Assembly (NCBI RefSeq): GCF_039538145.1
Contig: NZ_BAABBV010000001.1
Location: 2,232,001 to 2,296,000, forward strand
Length of the DNA stretch: 64,000 bases
From: Gryllotalpicola daejeonensis
GTDB taxonomy: Bacteria > Actinomycetota > Actinomycetes > Actinomycetales > Microbacteriaceae
Direction of reading: 5' to 3'
A model generated the notes under the pieces. The model searched no databases, was not told where the DNA came from, and was given only the letters and a program-made list of their open reading frames with translations. The position numbers and the translations under genes are program-made. This document shows, piece by piece, positions 33,808-42,315 of the stretch. Numbering within the stretch: the first letter of the stretch is position 1; each line of letters opens with the position of its first letter.

Positions 33808-34071
33808 TTACGCGGCGGTCTCCTGCAGCTTCGCCTCCAGCTCGGCATCCGTCGGCTCGACGAAGTGCGAGGCATCCGGGAAGACGATCACCGGAATGTT
33901 CTTGCGGCCGCTGATCGCCTCGGCGCGCGCCGCGCCGTCTTCCACGTGCTCGACGTCGACGTAGTCGTAGTCGACGCCGAGGCGGTCGAGCAGCGCCTTC
34001 GAGCGGCGGCAGTCGCTGCACCAGGCGGCGCCGAACATGGTGATCTTGTCGAAGGTCTCAGGGGTGGCCAT
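33808..34071 (-). CDS. Glutaredoxin-like (mycoredoxin-type) protein
   Basis: An 87-residue thioredoxin-fold protein with the redox motif WCSDCRRSK near the N-terminus and the conserved GRKNIPVIVFPD (cis-Pro). Mycoredoxins use mycothiol to reduce mixed disulfides, and an actinobacterial host would fit. The active-site C-S-D-C differs from the usual C-G/P-Y-C. The start is ATG at 34071; longer starts read through the neighbour. It stands 10 bp downstream of the M20 gene, in the same direction. Confidence 0.85.
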   Translation of the reverse strand: MATPETFDKITMFGAAWCSDCRRSKALLDRLGVDYDYVDVEHVEDGAARAEAISGRKNIPVIVFPDASHFVEPTDAELEAKLQETAA

Positions 34072-34081
34072 ACCCGCGAGT

Positions 34082-35515
34082 TTACGTCGGCAAGTGCAAC
34101 AGAAGCTGGCGATAGAAGCGCTCGCCACGAACGAGCGCATCGATGGTCACGCGCTCGTCGATGCCGTGGATCGCGGCGCGCTCGGCCGCCGACATGGCGA
34201 GCGGGGCGAAGCGGTACGTCGCGTCCGGAGTGAAGCGGTGAAAGTGACGCGCATCGGATGCCTGCAGCATCACATAGGGGGCGACGACCGCCTCGGGGTA
34301 CGACTCGGCGACGGCTCGGGTGATCGCCTGCCACTGCGCGTTGTCGGTGCGCGACTCCGGGCTCGCGGGGTACCCCTCGAGCAGCTCGATCGTGATCGAG
34401 TCGTCGCGGATCGCCCGCTTCAGGATCGCCACGACCTGATCGACGGAATCGCCGACGGCGAGGCGCAGGTTCAGGGTCGCGCTCGCGGTGTTCGGAATGA
34501 CGTTGTGGGCGGTGCCGGCGTCGAGCAGGGTGAAGGCGATCGTCGTCTGCACCAGGGCCGCGGGCTCGCCGCCCATCGCCGCCAGCAGCCGCGCCGTCAC
34601 CGGTCCGAGCTTCGGCGCCACGGTGACCAGCGTCTTGCCTGCGCCGGTCGCCACGCCCTCGAACGATTGGAACATCGTGCGCGCGGTGCGGTTCAGGCGC
34701 TTCGGGAACGGGTTGCGCCGCAGGCGCGTGATCGCCCGGGCCAGGCGCTCGGGGGCGGTGCGCGCGCGACTCGGCGTCGCGGCATGGCTCGGGGGAGCGG
34801 TCGCCGTGAGCCGCACGGTCACAGCGCCCTTCTCGGCGACCCCGACCATCGCACTCTGGTGGTTGAGCGTCGGCAGGGGCGCGTCGATGACGGCCCCGCC
34901 CTCGTCGATGACGATCCAGGGCCGGATGCCTCGCGCGTGCAGCTCCTCAGAGATCGCCTGCGCCGACGGCCCTGTGGTCTCTTCGTCGCCGCCGAGGCTG
35001 ATCAGTACAGGGCGCGCGGGGGTCTCACCCGCGGCGAGCAGGTTCTCGACCGCATCGAGCATGGTGACGAGCGCTCCTTTGTCGTCGACCGCGCCCCGGC
35101 CGTGCACCGCGCCGTCGGAGATGTGACCGGAGAAGGGGTCGAAGCTCCATTCCGCCGCCACAGCCGGCACCGTGTCGAAGTGCGCCATGAGGACGACGGG
35201 GTCGGCGTTTCGAGACGCGCGCGGATTCTGAGGAGCGCCGCGAAGCGCCGCGTCTCGAAGGGCCGCAGTCTCCGCGTGCTCCTCAACGAGCGGGGTCCAC
35301 GAGAACAGGAAGCCCCGCTCGCCGATGCGCTCCTTCGTCAGGTGCCGGTGCACGAGCGGGTACAGCTCTTCGAGCAGCTGCTCGAAGGCCGTCGTGCTCT
35401 CGGCGGCGACGGTCGACGAGACGGTGTCGAGCTGCAGCAGCCGACTGAGGCGGTCTTCGATGCCGGGGCGTAGGGTCGAAGCATCCGCCTCGGTCGCGTC
35501 ACTCGTGTCGGGCAT
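34082..35515 (-). CDS. M20-family metallopeptidase
   Basis: A 477-residue zinc-dependent peptidase/deacylase. The first metal motif is VVLMAHFDTVPAV, the second GRGAVDDKGALVTML, then GGDEETTGPSA and DARHFHRFTPDATYRFAP. The dimerisation domain is in the middle. Residues about 76-104 (AETAALRDAALRGAPQNPRA and following) are unlike the family and coincide with an 84-bp copy of the dispersed repeat type 3 (35207-35290). The frame is kept because 84 is divisible by 3. The protein is probably active as all metal ligands remain. It may be a carboxypeptidase or dipeptidase. Confidence 0.9.
   Translation of the reverse strand: MPDTSDATEADASTLRPGIEDRLSRLLQLDTVSSTVAAESTTAFEQLLEELYPLVHRHLTKERIGERGFLFSWTPLVEEHAETAALRDAALRGAPQNPRASRNADPVVLMAHFDTVPAVAAEWSFDPFSGHISDGAVHGRGAVDDKGALVTMLDAVENLLAAGETPARPVLISLGGDEETTGPSAQAISEELHARGIRPWIVIDEGGAVIDAPLPTLNHQSAMVGVAEKGAVTVRLTATAPPSHAATPSRARTAPERLARAITRLRRNPFPKRLNRTARTMFQSFEGVATGAGKTLVTVAPKLGPVTARLLAAMGGEPAALVQTTIAFTLLDAGTAHNVIPNTASATLNLRLAVGDSVDQVVAILKRAIRDDSITIELLEGYPASPESRTDNAQWQAITRAVAESYPEAVVAPYVMLQASDARHFHRFTPDATYRFAPLAMSAAERAAIHGIDERVTIDALVRGERFYRQLLLHLPT
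35207..35290. repeat. Dispersed repeat (type 3) inserted in-frame in the M20 gene
   Basis: It runs from GTTTCGAGACGCGCG (35207) to CTCCTCAACGAG (35290). The internal arms TTCGAGACGCG and CGCGTCTCGAA are complementary. Its end matches the intergenic copies at 36587-36630 and 62691-62738 (CTCCGCGTGCTCCTCAAC). The length of 84 bp preserves the reading frame. Confidence 0.8.
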
Positions 35516-35631
35516 GCGGTCAGCCTACGAGGCGCGGTGGCCGTGGCCCCGAGCTCATAGGAACCACAAATGGGGACAGCAACGCAGGCCCGATGTGACC
35601 TACCGTCAACTCTTAAGGGGTTGGGGGACGG

Positions 35632-36579
35632 ATGCTGACGCAACAGCAACTGGACCGAGCTGTCGGCACCGTCATTGCGTCGGCGGCAGGGGATGCGCTT
35701 GGAGCGCCGTATGAGTTCCACGCGCCCGTCCTGCCGCCGACGCCAATCACCCTTCACGCCGGAGGTCCGTGGGAGCTCGGCGAGTGGACCGACGACACGA
35801 GCATGGCCGTGCCGATCCTGCAGGCCGTCGCCCGCGGGCGGGGGCTCGACGACTCGACGACTCTCGCCGGCATCGTCGGCGAGTGGATCGGCTGGTGCCG
35901 CAGCGCGAAAGACGTCGGCATTCAGACGAAGGCGGTGCTCGCAGGCATCCGCCACGTCACTGAGGAAGACGCGCGCACGGCGGCGCGCGCCGTCCACGAC
36001 CGCAACGGGCGCTCAGGTGGCAACGGGTCGCTGATGCGCACGGGTCCCGTCGCGCTCGGGTATCTCGGCGACGGGCAGGCGGATGCCGCGGCCGCGGCCG
36101 CTCGCCGCGTGAGCGAGCTGACGCACTTCGAGGTCGACGCGGGGGATGCCTGCGCCGTGTGGTCGCTGGCGATCCGCTCGGCGATCCTCGACGGCACGCT
36201 CGAGCTGCGCACCGCCGTCGACACCCTGCCCGTCGAGCGCGCGTCGGTGTGGCATGGGCGGCTGGATGCCGCAGAGGCGGCCCTTCCGTGGGAGCTGCCC
36301 GACAACAACGGCTGGGTCGTGGCCGCGCTGCAGGCGGCGTGGTCGGCGATCACGCACGGCTCGTCGCTGCGCGAGGTGCTCGAGCTCGCGGTGCGCGCCG
36401 GGAACGACACCGACACGGTCGCCGCGATCGCGGGGTCGCTCGCCGGCGCCGTCTTCGGCGCGTCAGAGCTGCCGGACGAGTGGGTCTCGGCGCTGCACGG
36501 CTGGCCGGCCGATGAGTTCCGCTCCTTCGGCGCCGCGGAACTCACCGACCTGGCGCTCAAGGCCGTCGGCGCCCCCTAG
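35632..36579 (+). CDS. ADP-ribosylglycohydrolase family protein
   Basis: A 315-residue helical hydrolase (DraG/ARH fold). Metal-binding motifs are SAAGDALGAPYEFH, GEWTDDTSMAVPIL and the late AGNDTDTVAAIAGSLAGAVF. The family removes ADP-ribose from proteins or nucleic acids. A ribosome-binding site GGGGGACGG precedes the ATG. No ADP-ribosyltransferase is adjacent, so the partner is unknown. Confidence 0.92.
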   Translation: MLTQQQLDRAVGTVIASAAGDALGAPYEFHAPVLPPTPITLHAGGPWELGEWTDDTSMAVPILQAVARGRGLDDSTTLAGIVGEWIGWCRSAKDVGIQTKAVLAGIRHVTEEDARTAARAVHDRNGRSGGNGSLMRTGPVALGYLGDGQADAAAAAARRVSELTHFEVDAGDACAVWSLAIRSAILDGTLELRTAVDTLPVERASVWHGRLDAAEAALPWELPDNNGWVVAALQAAWSAITHGSSLREVLELAVRAGNDTDTVAAIAGSLAGAVFGASELPDEWVSALHGWPADEFRSFGAAELTDLALKAVGAP

Positions 36580-36586
36580 TCACGAT

Positions 36587-36630
36587 CGTTGAGGAGCACG
36601 CGGAGCTTGCGTAGCGCGCGTCTCGAAACG
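36587..36630. repeat. Dispersed repeat (type 3), intergenic copy
   Basis: CGTTGAGGAGCACGCGGAGC, then TTGCGTAGCGCGCG and TCTCGAAACG. It is the reverse-oriented counterpart of the copy at 62691-62738. It lies between the convergent ADP-ribosylglycohydrolase and MFS genes. Confidence 0.8.
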
Positions 36631-36634
36631 AGCC

Positions 36635-38071
36635 CTACGGGTTGATCTCGCTCAGGCTGCGCTTCATCGTGAGCGGGCCGCCGATGATCACCGCAGCCGC
36701 GACGATCGCGAGAGCCACCGCGACGATCGTGAACATCGGCCCGGCGCCCGATGCGTTGAGCACCGGCACGAGCACGAACGGCAGCGCGCCGCTCGACAGG
36801 CGCGAGAGCGAGTAGGTCCAGCCGACGGCGCTCGCCTTGTACTCGGTCGGGAAGATCTCGGCCTGGTAGATGTGGTACGCGTTCGAGAACACGTTGCTGA
36901 TGACGGTCGTCAGGAATCCGAAGACCACGATCAGCGCTTCGACACGCGACGTGGCGAACAGCAGACCGGATGCCGCGAGCGCGACCAGCGACCCCACGAT
37001 CAGCCACTTGCGCTCGATCTTCGCCAGCAGCGGCGTCGACAGCAGCGACCCGAGCGGGTAGCCGAGGTACGACAGCGCGACATAGAGCAGCGATGATGTC
37101 GTGTCGTACCCCCGGGCGACCAGCGTGAGCGCCGCGAGCGTTCCGAAGCCGTAGTAGCCGAAGGTCTGGAAGAGGTGGAAGATCACCAGCATCACGAGGC
37201 GGCCGCGGTAGGGCGGGCGCCACAGGCTGCCCCGCTGCGGCACGGCCGCAGCGGAAGCGTCACCGGGGCCGGGGCCGGTGCCGGGCACAGAGGCAGAACC
37301 AGAAGCGGGCACGGATGCCTGCGCCGGCGCCGCCCCCGCCGCCGAGCGGTCGATCGGCTGCAGCTCGACGCGCGACCCGCGGGCGAAGTCGGCCAGCGAA
37401 GCATCCGCCTCGTCGAATCGCCCGACCCGGTTGAGCCACCGCGGCGATTCGGGAAGGCCGCGCCGCAGGAAGACCACGCAGATCGCGCCGACGGCGCCGA
37501 GGCCGAGCAGCCAGCGCCAGCCGGTGATGCCGAAGAGCGGGTGGGCGTTGAGCCCGAGTGCGAGGAAGCCGACGGCCGGCACGGCGAGGAACGAGAAGGT
37601 GTACGCCCAGCTGGCCATGCGGCCGCGCCATTCCCTGGGCAGGGTCTCGGAGAGGTATGCGTCGCTCACGGGGTACTGCGCGCCGACGCCGATGCCGGCG
37701 ATGAAGCGGCAGGCGACCAGCATCCACGCGTTGACGCTGAAGGCGCCGATCAGCGACCACGCCGAGTACCAGACCAGGGTCCACAGGAAGGTGGGGCGGC
37801 GACCGATGCGGTCGGCGAGGTTCCCGAACGCCGCGGCGCCTACGAACATGCCGATGAAGGCCGAGGCGAGCAGCAGCTGCTGCTGAGTGCCCGTGACCTT
37901 GAAGGCCGTGAGCGCGGTGCCGATCGTGCCCGAGAGGAACACCTCGTACAGGTCGAAGAACAGCCCGAGGCCGACGGCGATGACGACGCGCCAGTGCGTG
38001 CGGCCGACGGGCAGATCGTCGAGCTGCGCGTCGAAGGTTCTGGTCGAGGCATCCGCCAAGGTCATTGCCAC
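36635..38071 (-). CDS. MFS transporter (sugar/acid symporter type)
   Basis: A 478-residue transporter of the SP/AAHS-like group. Marks are FFDLYEVFLSGTIGTALTAF, GNLADRIGRRPTFLWT and RFIAGIGVGAQYPVSDAYLS, with RRGLPESPRWLN at the end of the first half. The central loop has an unusual Pro/Ala/Gly-rich stretch (about residues 250-295). It is divergent from the CaiB/HMG-lyase operon with 137 bp between starts and probably imports its substrate. IclR at 41089 may regulate it. Confidence 0.9.
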   Translation of the reverse strand: MAMTLADASTRTFDAQLDDLPVGRTHWRVVIAVGLGLFFDLYEVFLSGTIGTALTAFKVTGTQQQLLLASAFIGMFVGAAAFGNLADRIGRRPTFLWTLVWYSAWSLIGAFSVNAWMLVACRFIAGIGVGAQYPVSDAYLSETLPREWRGRMASWAYTFSFLAVPAVGFLALGLNAHPLFGITGWRWLLGLGAVGAICVVFLRRGLPESPRWLNRVGRFDEADASLADFARGSRVELQPIDRSAAGAAPAQASVPASGSASVPGTGPGPGDASAAAVPQRGSLWRPPYRGRLVMLVIFHLFQTFGYYGFGTLAALTLVARGYDTTSSLLYVALSYLGYPLGSLLSTPLLAKIERKWLIVGSLVALAASGLLFATSRVEALIVVFGFLTTVISNVFSNAYHIYQAEIFPTEYKASAVGWTYSLSRLSSGALPFVLVPVLNASGAGPMFTIVAVALAIVAAAVIIGGPLTMKRSLSEINP

Positions 38072-38139
38072 TACTCCCTTGTATGAGGCAGGTTGCTGTC
38101 GGCCGGTCGGGGCCGGGCGAGCTGGGTGTCGCAGATGTC

Positions 38140-38168
38140 CGTATGGTGGACTGCAAACCGTATTGTGG
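38140..38168. promoter_or_regulatory. Direct repeats in the MFS/CoA-transferase divergent promoter
   Basis: CGTATGGTGG (38140-38149) and CGTATTGTGG (38159-38168), 9 of 10 bases identical and spaced 19 bp. They sit in the divergent intergenic region and could be binding sites of the IclR-type regulator encoded downstream (inference). Confidence 0.4.
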
Positions 38169-38208
38169 TCAAACTGTAGCCGATAAACCAGCCCACGTCA
38201 GGGAGTCG

Positions 38209-39480
38209 ATGTTGACCGATCCAGAAGGCGCCGCAGCCTCGGCGCCGCCGGCGCCGCTTGCCGGCATCCGCGTGCTCGAACTCGGCAACTTCATCGCCGC
38301 GCCGACCGCGGGCCGCCTGCTCGCCGACTTCGGCGCCGAGGTGATCAAGGTCGAGCGGCCGCGGGTCGGTGACGAGCTGCGCACCTGGCGGCTCTATGCG
38401 GGCAAGACCTCGATGCTCTATCGCACGATCAACCGCAACAAGAAGTCGATCTGCCTCGACTTGAAGTCGCAGGCGGGCCGCAGTGCCGTTCGTGAGCTGA
38501 TTCGCGACACCGACGTGCTGCTCGAGAATTTCCGACCGGGGATGCTTGAGGCCTGGGGCCTGTCGCCTGAGAACCTCTCCGCCCTCAACCCCGAGCTCGT
38601 CATCGTGCGCATCTCGGCGTTCGGGCAGACGGGCCCTCGGGCCACAGAGCCCGGGTTCGGCGTCGTCGCCGAGGCCATGGGCGGGCTGCGCGAGCTGACC
38701 GGCGACCCCGACCGGGCGCCGTCGCGCGTCGGGGTGTCGATCGGCGACTCGCTCGCCGGGCTGCATGCGGCGTTCGGTGCGATGCTGCAGCTCTTCGATC
38801 GCGAGCGGCGGCGGGCTGCCGGGCGTGCGCCGGGGTCCGCGAACGAGCGCTCGGTGGACGTCGCGCTCTCTGAGTCGGTGCTGTCGGTGATGGAATCCCT
38901 GCTGCCCGACTACGACGCGTACGGCGTCGTGCGCGAGCGCACCGGCGGGCGCATGCAGGGCATTGCGCCGACGAACGCCTACCGCTGCGGAGACGGCCGC
39001 TCGGTCGTCATCGCCGGCAACGGCGACTCGATCTTCCAGCGCTTCATGCGCGTGATCGGCCGCGAGGACCTCGCCGCCGACCCGCGGCTGACGACGAACG
39101 CCGCCCGCTGGGAGATCCGCGACGAGCTCGACGCCGCCATCGAGGCCTGGACCACCCAGCGCACCGTCGACGAGGTGGTCGCCGCGCTCGCGGCGGCCGA
39201 TGTGCCGGCGACGCCGATCTACACGGCGGAGCAGATCGTCGCCGACCCGCAGTTCCTCGCCCGCGACATGGTGCAGGCCGTGCCGGTGGTCGTCGAGGGC
39301 GACGAGCCGCGCGAGGTGCGGTTCCCGGGGGTCGTTCCCCGCGTGGGCGGAGTGCCGCGAGGCATCCGCAACCTCGGCCCTGATCTCGGTGAGCACACGC
39401 GCGAGGTCCTCAGCGCGCTGCCTCTTTCTGCTGCTGATCTGGAGGAGCTGCTCGCTGCGGCTGATGGAGGTGCGCGATGA
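38209..39480 (+). CDS. CaiB/BaiF-family CoA-transferase
   Basis: A 423-residue class III CoA-transferase. Characteristic parts are GIRVLELGNFIAAPTAGRLL, GAEVIKVERPRVGDELRTWR, NRNKKSICLDLKSQAGR and ENFRPGMLEAWGL (the catalytic Asp follows the D-L-K region). It transfers CoA from an acyl-CoA to a carboxylic acid. The gene is coupled (4-bp overlap) to an HMG-CoA-lyase-like gene, so a branched dicarboxylic acid such as 3-hydroxy-3-methylglutarate is a plausible substrate. The start is ATG at 38209 after GGGAG. Confidence 0.92.
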   Translation: MLTDPEGAAASAPPAPLAGIRVLELGNFIAAPTAGRLLADFGAEVIKVERPRVGDELRTWRLYAGKTSMLYRTINRNKKSICLDLKSQAGRSAVRELIRDTDVLLENFRPGMLEAWGLSPENLSALNPELVIVRISAFGQTGPRATEPGFGVVAEAMGGLRELTGDPDRAPSRVGVSIGDSLAGLHAAFGAMLQLFDRERRRAAGRAPGSANERSVDVALSESVLSVMESLLPDYDAYGVVRERTGGRMQGIAPTNAYRCGDGRSVVIAGNGDSIFQRFMRVIGREDLAADPRLTTNAARWEIRDELDAAIEAWTTQRTVDEVVAALAAADVPATPIYTAEQIVADPQFLARDMVQAVPVVVEGDEPREVRFPGVVPRVGGVPRGIRNLGPDLGEHTREVLSALPLSAADLEELLAAADGGAR

Positions 39481-40433
39481 CGGATGCCGGTGCCGCTGTC
39501 TTTGCAGACGAGGTGCTCGCCGCGGCCGAGCTGCGGGACGTGACCCTGCGCGACGGGCTGCAGCTGACGGGGAAGGTGCTGCCGACCGAGCACAAGCTGC
39601 GCGTCGCGCGGGGGCTCTTGGCGGCCGGGGTGCCGTCGATCGAGATCGGTGCGATGGCGCGGCCCGACCTCGTGCCGCCGATGGCCAACACCCTCGAGGT
39701 GATCGCCGGGCTGACCGCTGCCGAGCTCGAGCGGTCGTGGGTGTGGGTGGCGACCCCGCGAAGCATCCGTCGCGCTCTGGATGCCGGCGCGCGCAACTTC
39801 TCGTACTGCCTCTCGGTGAGCGACGCGCACAATCGCGCCAACGTTGGGCGCTCGACGCGAGAGAGCGTCGACGCGATGGCCGAGGCGATCTCGCTCGTGC
39901 ACGCGGCGGGCGGTCGCATTCAGCTGACGCTCGCGACGACGTTCACCTGCCCGTTCGAGGGAGTGATCGACCCGTCGCGGGTGCTCGCGATAGCGAATGA
40001 CCCAGCCACCGAGGGCGCGGACGACATCGTGCTCTGCGACACCATCGGGCAGGCGGTGCCGGCGCAGGTGTCGTCGCTGGTGTCGCTGGTGCGGGACGAG
40101 TCGCCTGCGCGGCGCATCGCGTTCCATGGGCACGACACGTGGGGCCTAGGCGTCGCGAACACGATCGCGGCCGTGCAGGCCGGGGCGACCATGGTCGACG
40201 GGGCGCTCGGCGGCCTGGGAGGGTGCCCGTTCGCGCCGGGGGCGAGCGGCAACACCTCATCAGAGGACATCGCCTTCGGGCTGCGGCCGTCGTGGCTGAC
40301 GCCGTCGACGTTCGAATCGCTGCTCACGCTGGGCGAGGGAGTGCTCGAGGCCGTCGGCGAGAAGAACCGCTCTCGCACGGCCGAGGGCGCGCGCCGCGGC
40401 GCCCCGACCTTCGAGTGGGTGCGCCCCGCCTAG
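39477..40433 (+). CDS. HMG-CoA lyase-like protein
   Basis: A 318-residue TIM-barrel lyase. The N-terminal motif is LRDVTLRDGLQLTGKVLPTE (catalytic Arg-Asp and metal Asp), with the His-x-His FHGHDTWGLGVANT and the C-terminal loop GGLGGCPFAPGASGN holding the catalytic Cys. It probably splits a 3-hydroxy-acyl-CoA into acetyl-CoA and a keto acid. Its pairing with a CoA-transferase suggests a two-step activation and cleavage route. Confidence 0.92.
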   Translation: MTDAGAAVFADEVLAAAELRDVTLRDGLQLTGKVLPTEHKLRVARGLLAAGVPSIEIGAMARPDLVPPMANTLEVIAGLTAAELERSWVWVATPRSIRRALDAGARNFSYCLSVSDAHNRANVGRSTRESVDAMAEAISLVHAAGGRIQLTLATTFTCPFEGVIDPSRVLAIANDPATEGADDIVLCDTIGQAVPAQVSSLVSLVRDESPARRIAFHGHDTWGLGVANTIAAVQAGATMVDGALGGLGGCPFAPGASGNTSSEDIAFGLRPSWLTPSTFESLLTLGEGVLEAVGEKNRSRTAEGARRGAPTFEWVRPA

Positions 40434-40445
40434 CTCGCGCTTGTG

Positions 40446-40472
40446 CTGGTCGACTCGGCGAAGCCGAATGGA
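40446..40472. repeat. Short dispersed repeat (type 4), copy 1
   Basis: CTGGTCGACTCGGCGAAGCC then GAATGGA. It matches copies at 41031-41048 (truncated) and 41053-41080, related to the CTGGTCGAGTAGC element at 32679. It lies after the HMG-lyase-like gene. Confidence 0.7.
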
Positions 40473-40500
40473 CGCCGCGCGTCCCGGCGCGACGCGGAGC

Positions 40501-40537
40501 ACCGACACATCACCCGTCGCGCAATTTGTGCAAACTG
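40501..40537. repeat. Dispersed AT-core intergenic repeat (type 2), copy 2
   Basis: ACCGACACATCACCCGTCGC then GCAATTTGTGCAAACTG. It shares ACCGACACATC and CAATTTGTnCAAACTG with copy 1 (33691), oriented differently in the halves. Non-coding, between the HMG-lyase and VOC genes. Confidence 0.65.
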
Positions 40538-40647
40538 CCGCAGGTTGCCCAACGTGGGCCTTTTGCGGAGCGGAGAACGCGTCACTCCGGCGCGCGGTGG
40601 CTTCATTCGCGTTGAGCCCCGTGCACCCTCGGCGTAGCCTCGCGGCC

Positions 40648-41028
40648 ATGGTCGTCGGCATTCTGTCCAGCGTCGCGTTCGTCGCGACCGTCGATCTGGA
40701 CCGAGCGGAAGAATTTTATGGCGGCGTGCTCGGGCTAGAGCTGCGCGACGAGCGCCCGTTCGCCCTGTCAGCAGAAGTGGGTGGTGCCCAGCTGCGGGTG
40801 ACCTTGGTCGACGCGGTGTCGGTCGCCCCCTACACCGTCTTCGGGCTCGTCGTTGCTGACATCGAGAGCGCGGTGGACGAGCTCGCGGGCAAAGGTGTCC
40901 GATTCACCCGGTATGACGGGATGGACCAAGACGACCGGGGCATCTGGGACTCGCCGAGCGGCGCCCGAGTCGCTTGGTTCTTGGACCCGGATGGAAACAA
41001 CCTGTCGTTGACGCAGGCCCCGGGTTAG
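40648..41028 (+). CDS. VOC-family protein
   Basis: A 126-residue glyoxalase-fold protein. The N-terminal module is SVAFVATVDLDRAEEFYGGV and the C-terminal SPSGARVAWFLDPDGNNLSL. Metal-site residues are likely His/Glu-poor, so it may be a binding protein rather than a classic glyoxalase. The start is ATG at 40648, as upstream the frame reads through repeats. It lies between the catabolic operon and its likely IclR regulator. Confidence 0.85.
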   Translation: MVVGILSSVAFVATVDLDRAEEFYGGVLGLELRDERPFALSAEVGGAQLRVTLVDAVSVAPYTVFGLVVADIESAVDELAGKGVRFTRYDGMDQDDRGIWDSPSGARVAWFLDPDGNNLSLTQAPG

Positions 41029-41081
41029 CGCTGGTCGACTCGGCGTCGTCGCGCTGGTCGACTCGGCGAAGCCGAATGGAG
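41029..41081. repeat. Short dispersed repeat (type 4), two tandem copies
   Basis: GCGCTGGTCGACTCGGCG occurs at 41029-41046 and again at 41051-41068, the second continuing AAGCCGAATGGAG. It lies between the convergent VOC and IclR genes and repeats the element at 40446. Confidence 0.75.
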
Positions 41082-41088
41082 ACCGAGC

Positions 41089-41886
41089 TCAGCTAAGAAT
41101 CCGCCCGCCGAGCAAGCGCGTGGCCTCGTGCGCGGCACTGACTACTGGCTCGGCCCATTCGGCAAAGGCATCCGTTGTCACGCGCAGCGACGGGCCGAGA
41201 ACGTTGATCGCCCACGCGACCTGGCCCATCGAATCGAAGACCGGCGCCGAGATGCCGGATGCCCCCTCGGTGCGCTCGTCGTGGCTGACGGCGTAGCCGC
41301 GCTGGCGGGTCTCGCCGATCAGGCGGCGCAGCTCATCGCGGTCGGTGACGGTGTTGCTGGCGACGGGTTCGAGGGGTCCGTTGAGGACGCGCTCGGCGGC
41401 ATCCGGGTCCCACGCGAGCAGCACGCGCCCGGCCGAGCCGGCGTGCAGCGGCATGATCTTGCCGACGTGCATCTCGCGCTGGATCGCGTGGCGGGTCGGG
41501 GCAACGGCGACGCATACGCGCACGTCGCCTTCGCGAATGAAGAGGGCGGTCGTCTCGCCGGTCAGGTCGCGCAGGCGGCGCAGCACAGGCTGGATCACCT
41601 CGAGCGCATCGAGCCCCTGCGTGGCCGGCGCGGCCCAGAACGCGAGGTTGAGGCCGATGCGGTAGCGGTCGCCGCGCCGGGTGAGGAACCCCTCGGCGAC
41701 GAGGTTGGCGACGAGGCGCTGCACGGTCGTGGCGGGGAACCCGGTGCTGCGGCGGATCTCGGCGAGTGTGAGTTCGGGCGTCGCGAGGCTGAAGGCGTCG
41801 AGGATGCCGCGGATCTTCGCGAGCACCAAGAGAGGTGCGCCGCGTGAGGGCTCGCGGTTCGCCTCGTCGCTGTCGACTTTCGCCAT
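41089..41886 (-). CDS. IclR-family transcriptional regulator
   Basis: A 265-residue regulator. The winged HTH is in residues 15-75 (PELTLAEIRRSTGFPATTVQ then RLVANLVAEGFLTRRGDRY). The C-terminal GAF-like effector domain has HVGKIMPLHAGSAGRVLLAW and ERTEGASGISAPVFDSMGQV. IclR proteins control aromatic and short-chain acid catabolism. The nearest candidates are the CoA-transferase/lyase operon and the MFS gene. Confidence 0.92.
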   Translation of the reverse strand: MAKVDSDEANREPSRGAPLLVLAKIRGILDAFSLATPELTLAEIRRSTGFPATTVQRLVANLVAEGFLTRRGDRYRIGLNLAFWAAPATQGLDALEVIQPVLRRLRDLTGETTALFIREGDVRVCVAVAPTRHAIQREMHVGKIMPLHAGSAGRVLLAWDPDAAERVLNGPLEPVASNTVTDRDELRRLIGETRQRGYAVSHDERTEGASGISAPVFDSMGQVAWAINVLGPSLRVTTDAFAEWAEPVVSAAHEATRLLGGRILS

Positions 41887-41940
41887 GGGGTCAGTTTGTC
41901 AGGCGCGTCAGAGAGCGGGGTTGTCAGACTGCCCGGCTCG

Positions 41941-42315
41941 TCAGCGGATGAGCTCGGCGCGCGGGTGCTTGCCGACCCAGGCGCGGTCGGCGGTCAGCGC
42001 AGGCAGCTGCAGCCGGTCAGCAAGGGCGAGGCAGAGTCGGTCGGCGAGCGACAGGCCCTCGCCTGCTTTCCAGAGCTGGGCAGCGCGTTCCGCGTCGTCT
42101 TCGAGCACGGGAACGACGGTCAGCCCGTAGCTGCGCAGAAATCCGCGGGCCGTGTCCCAGGGGAAGTCGAACGCCTTCACCTTCTGCGCGACCTCGGCCC
42201 AGTTGGCCGCGCTGCAGAATCCGCCCGTAGTCAGCGCGTGTTCCACGCCTTCCCACCCCGGCTCGCGCTTCAGCAGGGCGATGAGTGCAGACGCGTCGAA
42301 GACGGCGCCCGTCAT
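41941..42315 (-). CDS. PIN-domain toxin (VapC-like)
   Basis: A 124-residue putative endoribonuclease. The PIN acidic residues are visible: the first Asp in AVFDASALIALLKREPGWEG, a middle acidic residue in SLADRLCLALA and a late Asp in PALTADRAWV. Toxins of this type cleave tRNA or rRNA when freed from the antitoxin. The start ATG overlaps the antitoxin stop by 4 bases. It is 54 bp downstream of the IclR gene, in the same direction. Confidence 0.85.
   Translation of the reverse strand: MTGAVFDASALIALLKREPGWEGVEHALTTGGFCSAANWAEVAQKVKAFDFPWDTARGFLRSYGLTVVPVLEDDAERAAQLWKAGEGLSLADRLCLALADRLQLPALTADRAWVGKHPRAELIR

Noticed and set aside
37175..38086. Plus-strand ORF of 303 residues opposite the MFS gene
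   Set aside because: It is an antisense shadow, highly charged, with no start signal. The MFS protein on the minus strand is fully supported.
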